A stretch of DNA of 64,000 bases from Rhea pennata (taxonomy: Eukaryota; Chordata; Aves; Rheiformes; Rheidae). The notes under the pieces were generated by a model that made no database searches, was not told the origin of the DNA, and worked only from the letters and a program-made list of their open reading frames with translations. The stretch is taken from contig NC_084678.1 of the NCBI RefSeq assembly GCF_028389875.1, forward strand, positions 18,010,899 to 18,074,898, in the 5' to 3' direction. Both the position numbers and the translations under genes were made by a program. Position 1 is the stretch's first letter, and every line of letters begins with the position of its first letter. Shown in pieces: positions 56,831 to 64,000 of the stretch.

Positions 56831-59800
56831 CTTTGAAGTGACTGCTTTGAAATGAACACACAATTCTTTTTAATAAATCTTTAAAGCCTGTAAAGTTTAC
56901 TATTTGACCTTTTGGTTAACATCCTGGATATAGAATCCCTCATCCCCCCACCCCAGGATGGGGAGATATTTTTTTCTCAGTTGTCACTGAAGTCTGTGGT
57001 CAGTTGTGTCTAAGTTAACATTCAGCAGAGATGCAAAAGCCAAAAATATCCTTTTGCCAGTCTGTTCACATTGTGCCTGTTTGCTTTAGATTTACTTAGA
57101 CCTTGGGAAAAAACAAAGCAACAGAATAGTCTAACACCACTCTGTGCCAATAGAACAAGTTGTTTAGTACAACTGGAAAAAACAGGAGCTATTTTTGGAC
57201 CTTTTTAGATACCGAAGTTGATTACATAGTATTAAAGACACTTCTTTTGGTTTGACTGTGTAGTTTATTGGCTACTTACTGACAGCTGTCATTTGCAAGC
57301 TGGGCTGAAGAACACTAAAACAGCCACCTGCACAAGGCAAAATACAGTAAAATTATATTTAAGTAAAAAAGCAAAAACAAAAAACAAACCTGGATTAATC
57401 CCAGGATTCTTTGCCATGGAAACAGGTTGCTTAGAAACTACCTAAGAGTTAGTTTGAAAATGTAGAAGTCAAGTTGTTCTTTAAGCTGCACAGCATTCCA
57501 GGTTATCAGGAGATAATCACATGCCTTAGGCCATTATGGGCACAAGAGGCAGTGGAGTTCTCCAGGGACCAGCTAATCTCTTGAGGGTTGCTCTCTCTGG
57601 AGCAACTGATTGGGAAGAGGTTGGAGAGCAGGATATCTTCGCTCAGGATGTAAGAAGTAAGATTGTATATGTGCTGGAAAAGCAGAAGACATCTGAATAA
57701 CATTCTCTTTTCCTATATTTACTTCCTAGTGATTCATATTTCTTGCCTAGTCTCCCCACACTGACTGTTCCTATCAGCCCCAGCCATGAGGAGTGAAGAT
57801 TGTTTCTCTGCAGCTGCCCACCATCAGCAGCCCATCAGAAGCTAGGGGAAGCCAACTGGAACCTGCTGTTTCCTGGCAGGTGGGCAGCTGCACGCTCACA
57901 CAGTCATGGCTAAGTGAGCACTAGCAGGGCCAGGAGAGCACTGACAGCTGCCAGAACTTGGAGAGCTATTACAGGGATTTCACCAGGTGGAAGCTCTAGA
58001 CCCTGCCCTAGCAAGCCTGCTTGCACTTTCGCTCAGTCTGGCACCCATGGGAGGGAGGCTAGCCCGCAGTTCAGACCAGCTCTTCCTTTTCCAGTCAGCA
58101 TAATTACAACAATAGCAAGCTGGGGGAGCAGAGATCCCCATGAATTCACCTGAGTCCGGTCATCCCCCAGAAAGAAGGCACTGCTGCCGGTACAGACATT
58201 TCCAAGCACAGCTATCATTTTGGAGCATGTTCACATTGTATTCTTCTGGAAATGACAGATAAGGGCCACAAGTACCCTCAGGAACAGGCACTGGCTCACA
58301 GTGGCAACATACTTACTCATTGCTGTTCAGACACCTGCACTGGGAGAGACAGGCTACTGGTTAATAGCAAACAGGGAAAGGCAACTTCTTTGGCTGCTCA
58401 TGGAGTAACAAGTGAGTCATACTTCAGTGGGATTATTGTGAAGAGGTAAAAGAGCTTTTTAGTGCCTCCATCTCGCTTCTTCACTTTTTCAGATTACCTA
58501 TAGCATTCCCCTCCCTTTCAGAGCGCAAGAGATGAGAGCTTCTAAACAGGATTTTTGCCTGCTCTAGACAGGAAGCAAGCTCACTTTAGGGGTAGATATC
58601 TTAGAAGTTTTGACAGCCATCAAGCCTGTTTTTATGTGGATTTTGTAGCAGATGATATCTGGTTTTCATTTTAGAGAGGAATTCTATCCGGTAATTCATA
58701 GGGGAACAAGGAGGTCTCCACTCTGATTTCTTGTCATATTTTCTCCCCCCAGCTGTTTTTCTCCTCTATGACCCATTGATTTCATTGAAAGCTAGACACT
58801 TGAAGGTCTGTGACTATGCATTTACTGAGGTCTCAGAAAGCTGGTTCAGAAGTTTGGTAAGTGCTGAGTACAACTGGTGCTCAGTCTCCCCTGGAGCACA
58901 GTGTACCTAACCCCATGCAGGATGAGCCCTCACAGGGCTGTCAGGGGATCTTGTAAATTCTAGTTTAATTTTGTACATGGCACAGCCAGGGAGCTTAATA
59001 ACCAGTTAAGCCCAATATGCCTTCTCTGCATCAAATCCTGACACAAACCTAGTCAAGCCCAAAGGTTACTGACAACAAGAACTGGCAGAAAGAAATGAAT
59101 AAGTGTAACTCATGCAAATTAGCCATTTGCTCTTTTGCTCCTAGAAGCTTCCTGTTCTTCCACAAGACTATCTGCAGCATCTCTGTTACAGCAGCTCACA
59201 ATTGGAGTCAGAAGTGTGAAGTGCATACTCAAAAGTTAAATCCCCCATCTTACCTGGCATATTGAAATTCAAAGTGAAAGCCATCAGCACAATAGTAAAA
59301 AACATTATTGGAAGTTGTCACTTCTCTCTTCCTCCATTTTATTCTTAATGAAGGTTTATTTAGAAAACAAAAAAGAAATCCCACTCTGTAAATCCTTCTC
59401 TCTGAAAGATGCTTTGCAGAAGGAAAAAGACTTGGAGACAGCTAATAAGAACTTGTCCTGAGGAGAGACTCTGAAGCAAGAGACCTCTCATAAGTGGAAC
59501 GCCCCCCCAGCACAGCATTCAACTCTCCTGTGGCCTAGCTTAGACAGGTGTCCAGAAAACCCCTCATTTTTAACACTGCTGAAAGGGTGGCTTGTTTGGC
59601 TGGGTTGACCCTCACTCCCCAGAAAACAGGGTAAGTGAACAAAGCACAGAACCTCTTTTGAAGATCTCTCTGAGAGAGACAGTCCAGACATAAGTAGTAT
59701 GTGCAGTACTCTGTAGTCACCTCTCTAGCACTTGCCCCCTGTCAGGACAGGCTGATTTAGAAAGGTTTTTGCCAGCAGCACTATTGCTTTCTGTTTGAGT

Positions 59801-60589
59801 TGGAATACTTTTATTCTCAGCCATGTTGGCTTAGTTCTCTACATTCACTTGCAAGTCCTCTACACCTCCCCAGTGACCAGGCTCCACCTGGCTGTGCTTA
59901 CCACAGGACAGTAGCAAGACCTCCGTGGGGTCCTCCCTCACTGCTGTAAGAGGCCACTGCTCTGCTGCCTTACTCTTGAACCACCACGAGTCTCACCTAC
60001 AGAAGATTCAGTCCTCTGAGTTTAGTACCCCCTCCTGTGATGCTGAGACCTTATGCTGAGTCTGAAGCCTGGCTCAGTTATTCACCAGCTCCTTGTTTGA
60101 TGTCAATAATGCACCACTTAGCATAATAACTGTTTTTCTCCCATTTTCCAGTAGTCGTGAAACTACTGAACTGTCTTCTCTTGGTCACAGAAACCATCTT
60201 AGTGGCTGTGCAATGAGCCTCCAAATCTGTTCAGCTGTCAGAGGTTACAGGCAACATCAAAGCTTTCCACTGTTTTTTATTAATGGCCCTTTTGGGAACA
60301 AAACAAAAAGCATTCTCCTTACTCTTCTCTCCTTTCTTCCCATTCTTTCAAAAGTGTTTTCCTCCACTTAATGCACGTGGAACCTGACACCACCTGGCTC
60401 CTCCTCAATGAGCTCTGCTGCCCTCACCTGTATGAGCCTCCACATACCAGCCTCCGTCCTGTGAAGCTAGGTGGGATGGGAAGACAGCGGAATGAATTCA
60501 CCGATAACGTGCTCTTCCTGTTGGAGATGTTACAGCAACAGGAGAGCAAAACACTGCAGACTGGCAAACAAGCAGCATCTCCTCCTTGA
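46291..60589 (+). CDS. TTI1: TELO2-interacting protein 1, complete
   Basis: Seven coding exons join in frame: 46291-48577, 49068-49262, 50080-50228, 51066-51206, 52661-52865, 53541-53628, 60355-60589. Together they are 3,300 bases, giving 1,099 residues (human about 1,089). The start [20 protein letters not shown] matches the family N-terminus, although the frame stays open far upstream. TTI1 is an all-helical HEAT-type solenoid that scaffolds the TELO2-TTI1-TTI2 complex. With HSP90 and R2TP this complex stabilises PIKK kinases (mTOR, ATM, ATR, DNA-PKcs, SMG1, TRRAP). Conserved blocks include [34 protein letters not shown] and [19 protein letters not shown]2-type acidic site, NLSDTDEEE with Ser820, matches the phosphorylated region of the human protein. 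It is head-to-head with RPRD1B. Confidence 0.96.
48578..49067 (+). other. TTI1: TTI1 intron 1
   Basis: 490 bases, donor GTATCT, acceptor TTTTTCAG. Nothing else seen. Confidence 0.75.
49068..49262 (+). CDS. TTI1: TTI1 coding exon 2
   Basis: 195 bases, residues 763-827: [16 protein letters not shown], a QQQQ run, [12 protein letters not shown] and the acidic SDTDEEE. It is the least conserved part of the protein, a surface loop with the likely CK2 site Ser820. Confidence 0.92.
49263..50079 (+). other. TTI1: TTI1 intron 2
   Basis: 817 bases, donor GTCAGT, acceptor TTTTCTAG. No other feature recognised. Confidence 0.75.
50080..50228 (+). CDS. TTI1: TTI1 coding exon 3
   Basis: 149 bases, residues 828-877, [20 protein letters not shown] to [11 protein letters not shown]. 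It re-enters the solenoid at [10 protein letters not shown]. Confidence 0.94.
50229..51065 (+). other. TTI1: TTI1 intron 3
   Basis: 837 bases, donor GTTAGT, acceptor CATGTACAG. No other feature recognised. Confidence 0.75.
51066..51206 (+). CDS. TTI1: TTI1 coding exon 4
   Basis: 141 bases, residues 878-924, [20 protein letters not shown] to LAVLRAFK. Whole codons at both ends; a typical HEAT helix pair. Confidence 0.95.
51207..52660 (+). other. TTI1: TTI1 intron 4
   Basis: 1,454 bases of unique sequence, donor GTACAG, acceptor TCTCCTTTAG. No gene or repeat recognised. Confidence 0.75.
52661..52865 (+). CDS. TTI1: TTI1 coding exon 5
   Basis: 205 bases, residues 925-992 plus one base, [20 protein letters not shown] to [10 protein letters not shown]. 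Contains the highly conserved [20 protein letters not shown] block. Confidence 0.96.
52866..53540 (+). other. TTI1: TTI1 intron 5
   Basis: 675 bases, donor GTGAGT, acceptor TTTCTGCAG. Nothing else recognised. Confidence 0.75.
53541..53628 (+). CDS. TTI1: TTI1 coding exon 6
   Basis: 88 bases, residues 993-1021 plus two bases, [20 protein letters not shown] to LQEAAQ. Confidence 0.95.
53629..60354 (+). other. TTI1: TTI1 intron 6
   Basis: 6.7 kb, the largest TTI1 intron. No nested gene, CR1 tail or other mobile element is recognised. It contains a T9A26 run at 56796-56830 and a short AT-rich patch of AATAAT units near 56400-56465. Confidence 0.75.
56796..56830. repeat. T9A26 tract
   Basis: Nine T followed directly by twenty-six A, a small potential hairpin in TTI1 intron 6. 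Confidence 0.9.
60355..60589 (+). CDS. TTI1: TTI1 coding exon 7 (terminal)
   Basis: 235 bases including TGA at 60587-60589. Residues 1022-1099: [20 protein letters not shown], then a less conserved tail with [14 protein letters not shown] and about a dozen extra C-terminal residues relative to human. Acceptor TTTCAAAAG ends at 60354, a weak match, but the reading frame and homology fix it. Confidence 0.94.
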
Positions 60590-60775
60590 TACACCCATGC
60601 AGGAGCTAAGAGGGGAACGAGGAACTGCTGGGATAGTGCTCACTTGGGAAAACCCCATCATTTAGTGCCTGAATCATTCCAGGGGAAAAAGGAAAGGCTG
60701 CCAGTGTGGGATACTGGCTGAGACACCTCCCCATGGGCAGAGATTTTTATACAAAGGATGTTTGAGAATGAGGTA

Positions 60776-60781
60776 AATAAA
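60776..60781 (+). terminator. TTI1: Poly(A) signal of TTI1
   Basis: AATAAA 187 bases after the stop codon, followed within 40 bases by T/GT-rich sequence. It implies a 3' UTR of about 210 bases. Further AATAAA copies near 61162, 62174 and 62362 could serve longer forms. Confidence 0.65.
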
Positions 60782-60799
60782 TTACCCTGATTTCTCTGC

Positions 60800-63700
60800 A
60801 TTTGTACTTCCCTGCACACAGTGCTGGAGGGAAATCCAAGGGTCATATCATCTATTTCTTCGTTATGAGAAGAAAGTCATTTTCTGGCAGTAGCTTGTCT
60901 ACATTTGATTGTGGAGTGATGTCCCTTCAGTCCTGACTCCCTTCTGGGGAGTTAATGTGGCTGCTGTCTGACCTCCTTGCATTATGAATAGAGAAACTGT
61001 GATACTCCCTCCTGTCCATAGCTGGAAAAATGATCCGGCAACTTGAGCTGAAAGCTATTTTCTGGCCTTTCCTCTTCTTAGGGACAGAATTCTCTTTGGG
61101 GTATGTAAGAAGTTTTTTTCTGATAGCAGCTGACATGAAAAACAAAAAAAGTTGCATTTCCAATAAATTCCTCACCACTGCTGCTGACAAGAGCAACAGT
61201 ATCTGTTATCCTCTTAGAAATGTTGAGTCTGTTCCTTTATAATTTACTGTTTGGCAAGACCAGCTGGTGAGGCTAGACGAATGGATTGTGCTTTCTGGTT
61301 CTCCTACAGCTGAGCTGTAGCAGATTCTTTAGAAGAAATAGCCAACCTTGATTTACAACTTGTAAATGATTTGAGAATCTACCTCATTCCCAGATAACTT
61401 GTTCCCTGGTTAATTGTACTTCTTGTTAAGAATTTGCATGTCTCCCATGTGAATTTGTCAGGCTTTAGTTTCCAGCTCAAACTCTTCTGCCTTTCTGCAC
61501 CAGACTGAAGAGCATCTACTGCAGTACCTCTCCTCCACAAGATATCTGATACCAGTCAACTCACTTCTGGGTAAAACTAGATAGAAAGGGCTTTTTTAAG
61601 TTGGTCTCTGTAAGGCCTGTTTTCCAGATTGCTTGCCCTTCTTAAGCTTATTTCTTAGACCTCTCAGATTTTTAACACCAACACTTAAGAACTAGATGAA
61701 GTACCTATCTGTACCCCAGCATAGCCTACCAAGTATATGTGTAGGTGTTCAGACAACGCAGACTGACATGTGGTGTGAGTGTGTTGGTGCCATGACTGCT
61801 TGAACGGGTATAGTGCAATGTGGTGAATCAAGAGGAAGATTACTGCTTTCCAGCCTGCTTCCTATCTGCTCCTGCAACAGGAGACCTCACTCCAGAACCG
61901 AGGAACTGGCCTTACCGCTTATCTGGAAGTTGTCATGAAGCTCTTGAGTCCTCCAGACTGATTCCTTGGAGACTGTCTACAGATGCTGCTTTATGTAGGT
62001 CAGCTGTTCTCAGACTGCTCTATCTCCTGGATTTGTTGGCTTCATCCAGAATGACTTCTGACACCAGGCTGCTTTACAATAGATACCTGTGCAAGTTTTA
62101 TGCTAGTAAGGTAAAAGGACAGATTTCTTGATTGTAAACTTGGAAGCAAGCTCAGAAATAAGAAAAACAAGGCAATAAAGTGTGATTTTTATATGTAACC
62201 AGCTTTGTGCATCACTGTTGGGGTTCCCAGGTGACTGGTCAAAACTTTTCTTGGCTGTTGGGACCAAGGGGACTGCTGCTGATACCCCCTCTGCACTCAC
62301 GCACGTGCACACATGCACACACACTCTCTCACATGTTCAGACTTTATTCCTGGTTGTTTTTCCAATAAAAGCCACAAGCTCAGCGACTTTATACTAACTG
62401 GGACAGAGCTACAGTTCAGCTTTTTCCTCTTACCTTTTTTAAATATGTATCAAGTGCTTAATTTTGGGTGGGATTTTGCACAAAGGAATCATTAAAATTG
62501 ACCTGATGGGGGGAGGTGGGAGAGGCAAAAAGATGAAATATTACCTTTGGTCTTCAAAGCGTTCGTGAGGTTGCTGCAGGATTTTCTGGGTTGTTACAGT
62601 ACTTAATAAAAATCATCTGTCAGATACACACATTCCTTCAAACCTATCTCTAGCTTGCCGCTAGTTCTTGGGGGAAGTCACACATGACAAATCAGCAGCA
62701 TGGACACGGCACTCGGTGCTTCAGCCCAAACCATCTGTTCTGGCCCCTCCGCTCACCACTTCTCGCTGCCCGCTCTCTTGCCAGCGGCATGAGGTTGTCA
62801 TGGGCTGTGCCTCTTGCCGGAGAATACAAGTTTAACACTGCTATGGGAAACCTCAGCCGTTTTCCTGCAACTTGTTATCAGCCCCCAAAGCAGGCTGGTG
62901 AGAAACACCCCTCCTATTACTGGGATTCACTGGCTTGTCACAGCTGCAGACAGACAAATGATTTATATCTGCACATGCTCTGCTGTGTTTGAATTTGTTA
63001 CCTCTGGGAAGCAGAAGCATCCCAGCCTTGCTAGATTCACCTCAGCTGAAACATACAGCAAGCTTAAAAGAAAAATGAGCTTTATTCTAACTTGCTGTAG
63101 AATAAAGTTACATGTTTTTGTAAGGAAAAGCATAAAACCAAATGACATCTGACTAACGCTAGCCAGCAATCTCATTTCCAGTTGTCAGTAGGTGTTTGCT
63201 GGGGGCGTCAAAGCTAGTGCAGCACCTGCTCTGTTCAAGCCCAGGACCTCTAAGCAGCTTTTCATGGCCCTAAGAACCACAAAGGCAACACGGTAGCACT
63301 TCTGGTGTTATCTCTCAGAACTGACTAAAACAGCGGTGTGGCACAGCCACTTACCTTGCCCGCGACACCTCCGGGATGTTTGTGCTGCAGAGCTCAGAGG
63401 CTACATCACCCTTACTGAAGGCAATTTCCTTGCTTTAATCTTTCTCTCTAGAACTATTCCAACAGTCAAGTAGTTTTTGCATTTGCCCCAACGTTGACTG
63501 TTGTGCTTTGCGGGTTGTTGCATTATATGATCTTTTTTCTCTTCCATGACAACTGAGTCTACAAACCACCTATACGTTGGGAGTAAAAGCTTCCCCCAGT
63601 CACCAGTACCCAGAGGTGCTGACTACCTGGCGGGTGAGGAAGGCCCTTCAGTACAGACCCTGCACAAAGGTGCTACTGAAGCATCTGCTGCAGCCAAACA

Positions 63701-64000
63701 TCTGCCAAAAAATCATCCTGTTCCAGGCCGGTCTCAGTGATCATGCAGACCACATCTAATGGGGTATCTGAGGACACCAACCATCATGCATCTGCACCAA
63801 GGCGTACCACCATCACACACCAAGACAGGCATGGGGCTCAGGAGCAAGAGGGCTGCATCAAGAAGTCCTTGACCCCCATCCAGCCTCACCCCAGCTGCTC
63901 TGTATCGCCCAGTCAAGTCTGTACAGCTGTTTGCAGGGCTAGGCTGCAAACCAAGTCCTGTGAGATCCTTCAGAGTTGCAGTTGTCTTCTACAAGAGAGG
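60800..64000. other. Region downstream of TTI1
   Basis: 3.2 kb with only short open frames that look random and no splice-framed exon I can support. It may include longer TTI1 3' UTR forms. A short CA-rich patch lies near 62300-62330. In the human order the next gene would be VSTM2L, but no part of it is recognised. Confidence 0.5.

Noticed and set aside
61820..62131. 103-codon open frame downstream of TTI1
   Set aside because: Random composition, no homology recognised, and no splice or promoter context.
63546..63759. Two overlapping open frames near the window end
   Set aside because: Short, in different frames and without recognisable motifs. VSTM2L, the expected next gene, is not seen in them.

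Overview
The window is nuclear DNA from a vertebrate, most likely a bird. It holds three multi-exon genes with standard GT-AG introns. The reasons for 'bird' are compact genes, a very GC-rich block with many minisatellites beside an AT-rich block (microchromosome-like), CR1 retroposon tails ending in the ATTCTATG/ATTCTGTG motif, and the human chromosome 20q11.23 gene order TGM2 - RPRD1B - TTI1. The species cannot be named from the sequence.

Layout. (1) 1-10660, plus strand, extremely GC-rich: the 3' part of TGM2 (transglutaminase 2) from its third exon to its stop codon and poly(A) signal; exons 1-2 lie upstream of the window. Its introns carry four separate minisatellites, including a 28-copy array with an unbroken 52-bp period. 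(2) 10660-17700: intergenic space between the convergent 3' ends of TGM2 and RPRD1B, GC-rich at first and AT-rich from about 13.3 kb. (3) 17700-45768, minus strand, AT-rich: complete RPRD1B (CREPT), seven coding exons and 326 residues, with a long 3' UTR and introns up to 12 kb. A short retroposon in its last intron has a tRNA-Phe-like head joined to a CR1 tail. (4) 45769-46290: a CpG-rich head-to-head promoter shared by RPRD1B and TTI1, with NRF1-, ETS-, YY1- and E-box-like sites. (5) 46291-60790, plus strand: complete TTI1, seven coding exons and 1,099 residues. (6) 60790-64000: sequence downstream of TTI1 in which I see no gene.

The three genes do not form a pathway. TGM2 is a calcium-activated protein cross-linker and GTPase. 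RPRD1B binds the phosphorylated RNA polymerase II tail. TTI1 is the scaffold of the TELO2-TTI1-TTI2 co-chaperone that stabilises PIKK kinases (mTOR, ATM, ATR, DNA-PKcs, SMG1, TRRAP). Only RPRD1B and TTI1 are linked in regulation, through the shared promoter.

I find no evidence for a new multi-gene system. The observations most worth checking are the tRNA-Phe/CR1 chimeric SINE, the fusion of two normally separate TGM2 exons, the phase-locked 52-bp minisatellite, and lysines replacing two GTP-contacting arginines in TGM2. Comparisons with other species are by hand and from memory of these families; no alignment was run.
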